A stretch of DNA of 11,167 bases from an uncultured Anaerococcus sp. (lineage in GTDB: Bacteria > Bacillota > Clostridia > Tissierellales > Peptoniphilaceae), in NCBI GenBank assembly GCA_902465755.1, contig CABQOK010000024.1:1-11167 (forward strand), written 5' to 3'. The notes beneath the pieces are model-generated. The model was not told the origin of the DNA, made no database searches, and saw only the letters and a program-made list of their open reading frames with translations. The position numbers and the translations under genes were made by a program. Below are positions 1 through 8,978 of this stretch, piece by piece (position 1 is the first letter of the stretch; each line of letters begins with the position of its first letter).

Positions 1-12
1 TTCAGGCACAAA

Positions 13-2190
13 ATGATAAGGGCAAAGGGTACTATTAATGAAGAAAGAGAAAAAAATTTTATAGAAGATTTTGATATATCGATTATATCCGACCCCCATG
101 TTCTAGCAGGTGAGCTAATGGGACCAAGCGAAAGTTTCATCAAGGAGCTAAAAGTAGAAAGAAAGCTTGTCGTAGAAAGCGAGGGGCTTTTTAGGCGTGC
201 CCTAGAAATTGTAGATAGGGCGGGTAGTAACTACCTAATCCTTCCTGGAGATATGGTCAAAGAAGGAGAGTATAAGTCTCATAAGCTAGTCGCAAATTAT
301 TTAAAAGATTGGAAGAATAAGGATCCTAGGAGGAAAATCTTCCTTACACCAGGTAATCACGACATCAACTGCCACAGGGCCTATGACTTCTCTAAGGATC
401 AGAAGACTAAAAATGTTAGTCCGAGAGAATTTGAAGAAATCTATAATTTTATCTATGAGGATGATTCCATATTAGAGTTTTATAGGGATAGTCAAATTTT
501 TAAAAACTATCTAGATTTTGTCAACAAAAAATATAACAGAGATGTAGAATACTCCTACTATGCCCATGGATATTTTTCCTATGTGGCAAGGATTAAAAAA
601 GACTATATAGACGATAATGGCTTAAGCTTAATTATTCTAGATACTTCGATTTACTCAGCTGATAGGGAAGAAAAAAATAGAGATGGAAGGGAGAATATTC
701 CAGGATCTATTACAAAAGAAGAGATTAAATGGATGCTAGAAAAAATTGAAGAAGCTAAGAAGAGAAAGGATATGGTAATTGTCGTAGCCCACCACGCCCT
801 CCTTCCAAACTTCAGAAATCAAGAGCTTGCCTTTTCTCCTTTTATCATTAAAGAATGGAGGGATAAGTTTGAAGACGAGGATCCTAGGATTGATGCTAAG
901 ACCCCAATAGAAATACTTGCAGATAGCGGAGTTAAGTTTGTCTTTACAGGCCACCTCCACGAAAATGGAACAGCCAAATACACAAGCGAGATAGGAAATA
1001 TAATCTATGATATCCAAACAGGATCGACCATAACCTACCCACTTCCTATTAGGCATATAAAAATCAACAACAAGACCTCTACAGACCACGGCTTTGAAGT
1101 TTTTGTTACAACAGAGCTTATAGATAATTTCTCCTTCACTGACTATAATGGCGAGGAAGAAATAGTAGAAGATGCAATCCTTCACACCATGACCAACCAG
1201 CTTAGCCTAAAAGAGGTAATCCACAACTATATTAGGATCCAAGCCAACAATCCTTTTTTCGATAAGATTGATTATAAAAAAATAATTATAGATAATTTAA
1301 GATCAAAAACCGGAATGGATATTCCATACCAGGGATATATGAATGAGATAGTTTTTCCAAAAATTGCTGAGTACTTCCCAATCTATAGCAGGTATATAGG
1401 AAGGATTGTAATAAGTAACTTAAACTACGAGTACGAGTTTAGGGTCAAGGCCTTGATGAATACACTTTTTATAAAGGCTAGAAATATAGAAGATGCAATC
1501 GATATAATCATAAGCCAAGCCGAAAAAATCTTAAGTCCGCATTTTGTAATCACCGCAATGGATAAGATTTCATCTAAAATTTTTGCCATGCCGATTGATG
1601 ATAAGGGACATATTTTCTATGACTTTTGTAATTATATCTATCAATATAGGTCAACCAGTGATGAAAATCGACCTTCATATATTACGGAGATGATCGATAA
1701 TATAAACGATTCCGACTATGATATAATTAATATTGTTTTAGACTATGCAGCTTCTGAGATAAATGAGGTATTTGACACAGTTACTGGGGCCATAATCCTT
1801 GAAAAAAACGGATCAAAGAAAGAGTTTTTCGAAAGTCTCATCCAAACCAAGGGCTTTCCAGTAAACTTCGCCTATAAATATCTTATAGGAAGGGTAGATA
1901 CCCTAAGAGATTTATTAGATTTCTTTTCAAGATTTATCACTAAAAAGAGTTCCATCACTGGAGTAGACCTTGCAAAGACAATCGCCCACTCCAGAGCTGT
2001 AAGGAGAGCGAAGATGAACATATCTGATAAATTCTTCGGCCAGAAGTCCCTCCGTGTCTTTATCCTAGCTCTGATAGGAGAAATGAACGAAGAGATGACT
2101 ACAATCTATCAAAACGCCGACTTAAATGAAATCGACCACTATTTTAACTATATCGAATACGACGATACAAAAATAATTACAGAAGAATAA
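13..2190 (+). CDS. Calcineurin-like metallophosphoesterase with long unassigned C-terminal region; 5' end may be incomplete
   Basis: This gene encodes a predicted metal-dependent phosphoesterase, probably with a two-metal centre; the substrate is unknown. Reading from the ATG at 13, all calcineurin-fold motifs appear in order: D27-x-H29 (ISDPH), G79-D80 (LPGDM), the GNHD box with N115, H116 and D117, the histidine pair H260-H261 (VVAHHAL), and H314-x-H316 (FTGHLHENG). The catalytic fold covers about residues 20-345. Residues 380-725 look helical and charged, and I recognise no domain there. No membrane segment or signal peptide is visible. The frame is open through the four codons upstream of the ATG to the window edge, and only a weak AGG precedes it at 4-6, so the real start, possibly with an export signal, may be off-window. 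The gene converges on the addA operon and shares its terminator. The family assignment is secure; substrate and cellular location are not. Confidence 0.85.
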   Translation: MIRAKGTINEEREKNFIEDFDISIISDPHVLAGELMGPSESFIKELKVERKLVVESEGLFRRALEIVDRAGSNYLILPGDMVKEGEYKSHKLVANYLKDWKNKDPRRKIFLTPGNHDINCHRAYDFSKDQKTKNVSPREFEEIYNFIYEDDSILEFYRDSQIFKNYLDFVNKKYNRDVEYSYYAHGYFSYVARIKKDYIDDNGLSLIILDTSIYSADREEKNRDGRENIPGSITKEEIKWMLEKIEEAKKRKDMVIVVAHHALLPNFRNQELAFSPFIIKEWRDKFEDEDPRIDAKTPIEILADSGVKFVFTGHLHENGTAKYTSEIGNIIYDIQTGSTITYPLPIRHIKINNKTSTDHGFEVFVTTELIDNFSFTDYNGEEEIVEDAILHTMTNQLSLKEVIHNYIRIQANNPFFDKIDYKKIIIDNLRSKTGMDIPYQGYMNEIVFPKIAEYFPIYSRYIGRIVISNLNYEYEFRVKALMNTLFIKARNIEDAIDIIISQAEKILSPHFVITAMDKISSKIFAMPIDDKGHIFYDFCNYIYQYRSTSDENRPSYITEMIDNINDSDYDIINIVLDYAASEINEVFDTVTGAIILEKNGSKKEFFESLIQTKGFPVNFAYKYLIGRVDTLRDLLDFFSRFITKKSSITGVDLAKTIAHSRAVRRAKMNISDKFFGQKSLRVFILALIGEMNEEMTTIYQNADLNEIDHYFNYIEYDDTKIITEE

Positions 2191-2197
2191 ATAAATG

Positions 2198-2245
2198 AAA
2201 ACGACGAAGAAGGAACTTAGATAAGCTTTATTCTCGTCGTTTTTT
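2198..2245. terminator. Hairpin terminator shared by convergent genes
   Basis: An inverted repeat pairs 2198-2207 (AAAACGACGA) with 2234-2243 (TCGTCGTTTT). A further GAA/TTC pairing (2209-2211 with 2231-2233) follows across a one-base bulge, leaving a loop of about 19 bases. On the plus strand the stem runs into a T tract (2240-2245), as in a Rho-independent terminator for the phosphoesterase gene. On the minus strand the stem is followed by TTTCATTTATTTAT, a weaker but T-rich tail, 11 bases past the addA stop. It therefore plausibly ends both transcripts, with the plus direction stronger. It fills nearly all of the 64-base gap between the two stop codons. Confidence 0.75.
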
Positions 2246-2254
2246 ACTTTGTTC

Positions 2255-5200
2255 TTATTCGATTTTAGTAAATTCCTTAAAGTTATACCAGTAGATTAGA
2301 GACGTCTCTACTTTTTTTCCTAGAGATTTTTCTATAGCCTGTCTATAAATTTGGATTTGTTTCTTATATAAGTTTTCACTCTTTGCCCTATCCGTCTTAA
2401 AATCTATTAAGATTACCTTGTCATCTATTTCAAATATCAAATCTATCTGTCCATTGACATAATAGTCCTCGTAGGTCATCAGGAAGGACTCTTCTTTTCT
2501 GATATTTGTAGCCTTTTGGGATATATCTTTGATAAAAGGATCTTCGAAAAAGCCCAGGACTTTATCTAAGTCTACAAAGTCCAAGCTCTCTTCCTCAATC
2601 CTTTTTTCCCTAATAAGCCTATCGATTTCTTCCTTAAGGCTTACCTTATCATAGTCCTTAAAGTCTAGGGCTTGGAAGATTCTATGGATCATAGTTCCCT
2701 TATCAACAGCCTTATAGGATTTTTCTTCTGATACAAAGCTCGCCTTCCTAAAGTCTCCTGCTAGCTCGTTTTCTTCATAGTTAGGAAGCCTATAGCCGTC
2801 AAGGGAAGGATCAAAGTCCTTACTTATTTCTGTAACCGATCTTTTGATAGATTCCCTAGTTTGGTCCTCATAAGGGTAAGGATTATCGAAGATTTCCTTA
2901 AGTTTATTATAAATTTCTTGATTTACATCTTCACTTTTAAGAAAGTATGTAATATCCTTAGACTCAAACTTATCAATAGGATCGCTTTCTTCTATGACTT
3001 CAAGGGAAGCTAGGCCATCTAGGGCATTGGTCTCATAGTCTTCAAATAAGTCCTCTGAGACCTTATCCCTTGATAGAATCGAAAGGATCCAATCCATATA
3101 GGTAGACATATTGAGAAAATCAATTCGTCCTTTTAATCTTCCTACTGTCTTGAGATTTCTCTCGCCTGTGATAAAGAGCATCTCTTCTGCCCTAGTCATG
3201 GCTACATAAAGGATTCGCATCTCCTCTTTCTTATTTTCCTTAGTGATTTTATCATTGATGAGGTTTTTCCTAAGAGATGAGAATCTCAATTTGTTTTCAT
3301 AATCAGAAAGATTGATCCCAATTCCTACATCATCATCAAAGACAATTGGTTCACGTAAATGCTTGTTGTTAAATCTCTTGCCACAGTCTGCAAGGATTAC
3401 TACTGGAAACTCCAAGCCCTTGGACTTATGAATGGTCATTATCCTAACTAGATCCTCCGCCTCAGAAAGCTCTCTCGTCGTTTGGATATTGTCAGTTTGA
3501 TTCATAGAAAGTGAATCTACAAAGTCCAAAAATCCAAATAGGCCATTGTCATTAGACCTATCATACTCATCCATTATATCTATAAAACTTTCGACATTAT
3601 TTATCCTATCACTTGCCCTATCTCTTGCCAGCAAATATTCATAAAATCCTGTCTTTTCGAAAACATAGTTGGCAAATTCGTAAAGTGAAAGGAGGTTTTT
3701 GACATAAGTTAAGTCAGCAAAGATCGTCTTAAAGTCATTGATTTTCTCAATTATTTCTTCATCCCCGTCATATTCATCAAAGGCCTTGGTGAAGGAATAT
3801 GAATCAGAGCTTAATCTAATTTCAACCAAATCATTTTCATCGAAATCGAAGATTTCAGATCGAAGCATAGATAGAAGTGTTAGGTCATCTTTTGGATTGA
3901 CAAGATATTTTAAAAGATTGATGAAAAATGTAACCTCAACAGCCCTAAAGGAAACCTTGCTTATATCGTTAAAGAATGGAATCTCCGCCTTCTTGAAGGC
4001 TTCTTCGTAGACATAGGATTTCCCTCCACTTCTTAAGAGAATCGCTATGTCACGATATTCGTAGCCCATGGTCCTGATTTCTTCGATAAGTTTGACTAGA
4101 TAATCTTCCTCACGGATTTTGCTATCAATAACCTTTATATTAGCTCTTTCATAAGCACTTTGCTCATTCTTATTGAAGTTAAGTCTGTGGCCGCCATCTC
4201 TATAGTCGATGTCGCTTTCTTCCTTAGTCATTAGCCTATCAAAGATAAAATTATCAAAGTCTAGGACGTCCTTTTGAGATCTAAAGTTCTTGTTAAGGTC
4301 AATCCTCACTGACTTATCATCTTTTTCATAAGCTTCTAGTTTTTCTAGGAAAAGTTTTGGCTCGGCCCTCCTAAATCCATAGATGGACTGCTTGACATCT
4401 CCTACAAAAAACAGATTATCTTCTCCCTTAAGCTTTTCTATAATGTAATTTTGGATTTCGTTTGAGTCTTGATATTCGTCAAAGAATATATATTTGTAAG
4501 TCTCCCTAAGCTTATTTCTAGCTTCTTCTATATCGATCAAGTCGATAAACTTATGCTCCATATCAGAAAAGTCAAGATAGACCTTTTCTTCTTTAAGCCT
4601 TTGATAGACCTTCATAAAGTCTTTGACCAAGACATTGATTTCAGAAAGAAGGTCTTCTTCCTTTTTGGCAAAAAGCTCCATGGTTAGGCTATCTGTATTG
4701 GTTACAAACTTGGCCACATTTTTGATATCTTCCTTATAGAGGTCTCTAGTATCTTTGATAAAGCTATAATCTTCTTCGACATCCTTCTTGGACTTAGATA
4801 TCCTTCCAAATTTAGTCTTAGAAATCTTTCTTATAAACTTATCCCAATCCTTATCAAGCAAGATAGTAAGGTCGTTTATCTTTGAAAAATCATCGAAGAT
4901 TAGCTCTTGGTGCTTATCACGCATGCCTTGACCCATAGTGAAGTCATAATTAGTTCTCGAAAGATCTAGGATTAGATTCATTTCGCCTCTTACAGTTTCC
5001 TTAAACTTGTCAAGCTTGAAGCCTTCCGAAGTCGCCTGATCTAGCCAAGCAATTGGCCTTACTTCAGCCATGATTTTCTCGTAAGTTTTAAGTATTATGT
5101 CCTTGGCTCCACTATCGGATTTATTGCTTGCGAAGTTGTGGAGGAAGTTTTCGAAGGCAGGATCCATCTGCTCATATCTTTTATCAAAGACCTCATCAAT

Positions 5201-5620
5201 GGCATTTGACTTTAGGATTGTCGCCGTATTTTCACTTATTACCTTAAAGTTTGGAGATAGGTCGTCGAAATAATAGAAGTTTTCCCTTAGCATATCCGCA
5301 CAGAAGGAGTGGAGGGTCTTGATTTGGGCATGCTTTAAGTTTTTGAGTTGGTCTTTGATAAACTTACCATCACTTCCCTTTTTCTTTAGCTCTTCTTCAA
5401 GGGCAGTCCTTATCCTGTCTTTCATCTCGACTGAGGCCTTGTTGGTAAAGGTAACTATAATAAAGCTTGCTATATCCTTCCTATCTTCTATAAGAAGGCG
5501 GATAATCCTCGTTACAAGAACGCTGGTCTTACCAGATCCTGCCGCAGCCGAAACTATTATATTTTTGCCTCTAGTTTCTATAGCAGCCTTTTGGTCTTTG
5601 CTAAATTCCATCTTAGTCAT
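2255..5620 (-). CDS. addA: ATP-dependent helicase/nuclease subunit A (AddA)
   Basis: AddA is the 3'-to-5' superfamily 1A helicase and one of the two nuclease subunits of AddAB, which unwinds and resects double-strand DNA ends for RecA-dependent repair. Numbering from the ATG at 5620 (1121 aa), the helicase motifs are complete: Walker A AAGSGKT with K31, the TFTNKA and TLHSFCA segments, DEYQD at 381-385, GDVKQSIYGFR at 407-417, NFRS at 445-448, TIHKSKGLEF at 729-738 and YVAMTRAEE at 805-813. The C-terminal RecB-type nuclease shows H979 (GTMIH), D1060 (GQID), D1073 and K1075 (LIDFKTD). It is somewhat shorter than the roughly 1230-residue Bacillus protein. A GTG at 5626 also opens the frame, but it overlaps the GGAGGT ribosome site, so the ATG at 5620 is preferred. 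It is the last gene of the operon, overlaps the addB stop by 8 bases and is followed by a terminator. Confidence 0.95.
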   Translation of the reverse strand: MTKMEFSKDQKAAIETRGKNIIVSAAAGSGKTSVLVTRIIRLLIEDRKDIASFIIVTFTNKASVEMKDRIRTALEEELKKKGSDGKFIKDQLKNLKHAQIKTLHSFCADMLRENFYYFDDLSPNFKVISENTATILKSNAIDEVFDKRYEQMDPAFENFLHNFASNKSDSGAKDIILKTYEKIMAEVRPIAWLDQATSEGFKLDKFKETVRGEMNLILDLSRTNYDFTMGQGMRDKHQELIFDDFSKINDLTILLDKDWDKFIRKISKTKFGRISKSKKDVEEDYSFIKDTRDLYKEDIKNVAKFVTNTDSLTMELFAKKEEDLLSEINVLVKDFMKVYQRLKEEKVYLDFSDMEHKFIDLIDIEEARNKLRETYKYIFFDEYQDSNEIQNYIIEKLKGEDNLFFVGDVKQSIYGFRRAEPKLFLEKLEAYEKDDKSVRIDLNKNFRSQKDVLDFDNFIFDRLMTKEESDIDYRDGGHRLNFNKNEQSAYERANIKVIDSKIREEDYLVKLIEEIRTMGYEYRDIAILLRSGGKSYVYEEAFKKAEIPFFNDISKVSFRAVEVTFFINLLKYLVNPKDDLTLLSMLRSEIFDFDENDLVEIRLSSDSYSFTKAFDEYDGDEEIIEKINDFKTIFADLTYVKNLLSLYEFANYVFEKTGFYEYLLARDRASDRINNVESFIDIMDEYDRSNDNGLFGFLDFVDSLSMNQTDNIQTTRELSEAEDLVRIMTIHKSKGLEFPVVILADCGKRFNNKHLREPIVFDDDVGIGINLSDYENKLRFSSLRKNLINDKITKENKKEEMRILYVAMTRAEEMLFITGERNLKTVGRLKGRIDFLNMSTYMDWILSILSRDKVSEDLFEDYETNALDGLASLEVIEESDPIDKFESKDITYFLKSEDVNQEIYNKLKEIFDNPYPYEDQTRESIKRSVTEISKDFDPSLDGYRLPNYEENELAGDFRKASFVSEEKSYKAVDKGTMIHRIFQALDFKDYDKVSLKEEIDRLIREKRIEEESLDFVDLDKVLGFFEDPFIKDISQKATNIRKEESFLMTYEDYYVNGQIDLIFEIDDKVILIDFKTDRAKSENLYKKQIQIYRQAIEKSLGKKVETSLIYWYNFKEFTKIE

Positions 5621-8600
5621 CTTCACCTCCCAAATCCTCTATTGTCTTATCCTTATCAAAATTCCTGTAACGAAGCTGGTCGATAGTCTCATCGAACTTA
5701 CATATTCCCTTAAAGTCGCAATACTGGCACTCATTCCTATTTGAATCGTAGGCCAAAGGCTTGAGGCTGATATCTCCTTCTTTGATATTTTTAATAAATT
5801 CTCCCACAAGATTTTTGGCAAATTGCTCAAGCTTGGTCACTTCCTCAGGGCTAAGGACATCTGAGTTTTTGTAATCAAGTATACTAGAATCCTTTGGACT
5901 TTCAGCATTTTTATCGATTATCTTAAAGATTTCTTCGTTAATCTTAACTATAAGACCATTTATCCTAAACTTATCATTCATTGCATTTTCTACGGTCTCA
6001 GGAGAATATCCCTCGCTATTTACTGACTCCATCTCATCATATAGGGGCATGTAGAATGATCCTACGGGAATCATGAGGTCTTTCTCATTTTCTGTAGCCG
6101 ACATCATATAAACTAAAAGCTGGAGGTCTAGACCATTTAGGAGATTTATAATCTTGAAGGTTTTCTTGCCTGTCTTGTAGTCGATAATCCTTACAAAATT
6201 GCCAGCCTTATCGATCCTATCGATCCTTCCTCTCATATAATTTTTATCGTCAACATATACTTTTGGTAGATTGTCTTCTTTTTCATATCCAAAGTCTTTT
6301 TCTACAGCGTAGATTTTGAAATCCCCGTTTTTTACCTGGTCCATTAACTTTTCCGAATTTCTCTTGGCAGAATTTAGGACATTATTTAGGATAAATTTAT
6401 TCCTAGGATCTTCTCTTCTGGTCTTGTCGAGATTTCTAAGGGTGGCTTCCTTGAAGTTTTCTATCAATATATCTTCAAGATCACTTGCCTTAAGCTCTTC
6501 TATGTTTTTTTCTGATAAGTTTCTTGAAATATCCTCGAAAAGCTTGTGGACAATATTTCCCAATTCCATATGGTCTACTTCATAGCTTTCGTCGATATTT
6601 GGCCTTAGGCCGTAGTTTATGAAATACTTGTAAGGGCACCTAGAATAGCTTTCGATCTCACTTACATTGAAGTGGTTTTTCTTATATAAAGAAGCTGCCA
6701 AGTCTTCTCTAAGATTTTTCTTATCATTAGTAAAGTTTAGACCCTTTTCTATTAACTCATATGAGTCATTTTCCTTAAGATATTTGATAAAGGCCCTAGC
6801 GATTTCCTTATCATTTTCATCTACATTCTCATTTCTCATCATCTGTCTGATACTTCTTAGAGCTCTTACTTCCATAGTCTTGTAGGAAAATTTCTCTATT
6901 GAAAGACCCAAGTCATTGCCATAAACCATCCCGTAAGTATTCCCTTCCCTATCAGAGAAGATATTCATAATAGAATTTAGGATGATTGATTTATTGATCG
7001 CTTCACTTTTCCTATTGGCAAGGGAATACGATAAGAAGAGCTTATCTGATATGGTAATTAGCTTATAAAAAACTAGCTTCTCACGCTCTTCGTAGTCCTC
7101 ATCAAAGACCTTTAGGTCAAGGTCAAGGGCCCTTAGCTTATCCTTTTCTCCCTTGCCTACAATGAGGTCTTCCCTATTATTTGAAGGAAAGAAAACATCA
7201 TTTAAGCCTAGAGCAAAGTTTACTCCCCTATCGGCAATCCTCGCTCTGGCAAAACTTGTTATCTCTATATGGTCCTTACTAGGTGGGATAATTCCTACAT
7301 TGATGTCCTTACATGTAGCTTCAATCAAGGAATAAATCTTCCTAAGGCTCGAACTCCTTTCTCCCATGAGGTCTACAATCTCTTCGAGTATATCTACAAA
7401 CTTATCCCAGACCTGGTCGTTTTCCTTGTATTCATCAAGCCTTCCGCTTTCTTTTAAGATTTCTTGGAAGCTAGCGATTCCCCTTCTTATGTCTTTATCA
7501 TCTATAATATTAAAGATTCCTATACAAAGATCCCTGGTCTTTTCTTCTTTTAGCTCTAAAAGAGGTTTAAGAAGGTCCAAAATCCTATCTCTTAGCTCAT
7601 TTATAACTTGGTATTCGTAAGTCTTTGCCCCTAGTTTCTCTTCTCTTTTGGGATCATTCTCGTAGAGATTTTTGTAGAAGTCTTCATCATAGGCAAAGTA
7701 TTTGTCCTCAAGAAACATCTTGCCCTTAATCTTCCTATTTTTGATATAATTTTCAAAGATTATAGCCTTTTCCTCAAAGTTTTCTGAGAAGCTAAAAAGA
7801 CCAGACCTTAAAAAATAGCTTAAGTCTTGACTGTTAAAATTATAAATCACAAGTCTTAAAATAGCCAAAAATGTCTTTACTATATGATTATCTATAAGCT
7901 TCCTATCAGAATCCATAAAAATCGGCAAATCATATCTATTGAAGACTTTTACGATTTCATTTTTATATTCTTCTTCGCTTGAAATATAGATAGCGATGTC
8001 CTTATAGCGGTAGCCCTTATCCTTTACTAGATAATTTATAATTCTTGCAGTATTTTCGACTTCCATCTTAGTCGATGGATTTTCTAGGAAACAAATATTA
8101 TTAGGACTTCCTCCAAATTTCTTAGGATTAAATCTCTCGAAGTTTCTAGATAGATGGGCTATATCTTCTTTCGCAAGGCTTGTATTATCAAGGACTGTAT
8201 CGTGAGTCTTAGTTATTTCATTTAACTTTCTGTAGAGCCTATCAGTAGAGTCGAAAAATTCCAAGTCTGAAAAGCTACTCCTATTAATAAATTCTGTATC
8301 GAGATTTAGGCTAAAGAAAACTTCATTTCCCCTATTTATAAGCCCCTCCACAAAGGAAAGCTTAAGGTCTGATAGGCTATCGAACTTATCAAAGTAAAAT
8401 ACTGTATCGGCTAGGAAGTCACAGTGAGGAAGTTTTTCTATAATATAAGATAGGCTATCCTCAGAGTCTATGAATTTGCCAGAAATCTCCTTCTCGTAAG
8501 CATCATAGATCATCTTCACTTCTTTAAATTTAATCCTCGTAATAGGATCATCACTCTCTTCGATTTTCATAAAGAAGTCTTCATCAAAATTATTGTCCTT

Positions 8601-8978
8601 GATAGATGAGATTAAAGAAGAAATATTATTTACAAACTCTATGTTGGAATATTTGTTTTGAAATAGGCTAAGCTTATCATTCATATCTTGGAGGATATTG
8701 GAAATTAGGATAATCTTTCCATTTTTTGTAAGAAACTTCTCATTTGCTTGGCCGATTTTTTCTCCAATATAGCTTTTAAGAGAAGAGAAACTTAATACCT
8801 TGGCATCCATTACCGCCTTAAAGGAAATATTTTTTAGAAAATTAATATCCGTCTGGAGGGTGTATTGCTCTGGCACTATCAAAAGATCCTTCTTGCCATT
8901 TTTTAAATCTTCTTCGATTTTCCTGTAGATATAAGTAGACATCTCCTTGGGATATCTTGAAATAATTGTCTCTATCAT
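5613..8978 (-). CDS. addB: ATP-dependent helicase/nuclease subunit B (AddB), iron-sulfur nuclease
   Basis: AddB is the partner of AddA. It has an inactive helicase-like fold that in this family senses Chi, and a C-terminal nuclease clamped by a 4Fe-4S cluster. In this 1121-residue protein (Bacillus AddB is about 1170) the four cluster cysteines are C781 (SRCPYKYF), C1084, C1087 and C1093 (CQYCDFKGIC). The nuclease centre is intact: H811 (GNIVHKLFE), D920 (GRID), D933 and K935 (IIDYKTG), and Q953/Y957 (QLLVY). The N-terminus keeps the family's IVPEQYTLQT segment (34-43) and a motif II-like FDKFDSLSDLK, but the Walker A position reads SRYPKEMST (7-15) instead of GRxGSGKST, so nucleotide binding by AddB is probably lost. 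The ATG at 8978 overlaps the sbcC stop (ATGA) and has a strong GGAGGT site upstream. The gene is translationally coupled by position to sbcC and addA. Confidence 0.94.
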   Translation of the reverse strand: MIETIISRYPKEMSTYIYRKIEEDLKNGKKDLLIVPEQYTLQTDINFLKNISFKAVMDAKVLSFSSLKSYIGEKIGQANEKFLTKNGKIILISNILQDMNDKLSLFQNKYSNIEFVNNISSLISSIKDNNFDEDFFMKIEESDDPITRIKFKEVKMIYDAYEKEISGKFIDSEDSLSYIIEKLPHCDFLADTVFYFDKFDSLSDLKLSFVEGLINRGNEVFFSLNLDTEFINRSSFSDLEFFDSTDRLYRKLNEITKTHDTVLDNTSLAKEDIAHLSRNFERFNPKKFGGSPNNICFLENPSTKMEVENTARIINYLVKDKGYRYKDIAIYISSEEEYKNEIVKVFNRYDLPIFMDSDRKLIDNHIVKTFLAILRLVIYNFNSQDLSYFLRSGLFSFSENFEEKAIIFENYIKNRKIKGKMFLEDKYFAYDEDFYKNLYENDPKREEKLGAKTYEYQVINELRDRILDLLKPLLELKEEKTRDLCIGIFNIIDDKDIRRGIASFQEILKESGRLDEYKENDQVWDKFVDILEEIVDLMGERSSSLRKIYSLIEATCKDINVGIIPPSKDHIEITSFARARIADRGVNFALGLNDVFFPSNNREDLIVGKGEKDKLRALDLDLKVFDEDYEEREKLVFYKLITISDKLFLSYSLANRKSEAINKSIILNSIMNIFSDREGNTYGMVYGNDLGLSIEKFSYKTMEVRALRSIRQMMRNENVDENDKEIARAFIKYLKENDSYELIEKGLNFTNDKKNLREDLAASLYKKNHFNVSEIESYSRCPYKYFINYGLRPNIDESYEVDHMELGNIVHKLFEDISRNLSEKNIEELKASDLEDILIENFKEATLRNLDKTRREDPRNKFILNNVLNSAKRNSEKLMDQVKNGDFKIYAVEKDFGYEKEDNLPKVYVDDKNYMRGRIDRIDKAGNFVRIIDYKTGKKTFKIINLLNGLDLQLLVYMMSATENEKDLMIPVGSFYMPLYDEMESVNSEGYSPETVENAMNDKFRINGLIVKINEEIFKIIDKNAESPKDSSILDYKNSDVLSPEEVTKLEQFAKNLVGEFIKNIKEGDISLKPLAYDSNRNECQYCDFKGICKFDETIDQLRYRNFDKDKTIEDLGGEDD
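5625..5630 (-). promoter_or_regulatory. Ribosome binding site of addA, deciding its start
   Basis: On the minus strand GGAGGT lies 4 bases before the ATG at 5620. It sits inside the last codons of addB, encoding its Gly-Gly. The alternative GTG codon (5626-5624) uses the last bases of this site, so it cannot be the start if the site is used. An in-frame ATG at 5611 is also possible but its spacing is long, at about 13-14 bases. Confidence 0.75.

Noticed and set aside
322..890. GGATCCTAGGA occurring twice in the phosphoesterase gene (near 322 and 880)
   Set aside because: Both encode Asp-Pro-Arg with the preferred codons GAT CCT AGG, so the repeat follows from codon usage and not from a site with its own role.
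736..1185. A 149-codon minus-strand open frame opposite the phosphoesterase gene
   Set aside because: It is antisense to conserved catalytic motifs, has no ribosome site I can see and a Cys/Phe/Tyr-rich composition typical of a shadow frame.
5319..5744. A 141-codon plus-strand open frame across the addB/addA junction
   Set aside because: It lies opposite the conserved AddA Walker A region and the AddB C-terminus. Its hydrophobic, Leu/Ile/Ser-rich composition is what the complement of Lys/Glu-rich coding produces, not a membrane protein.
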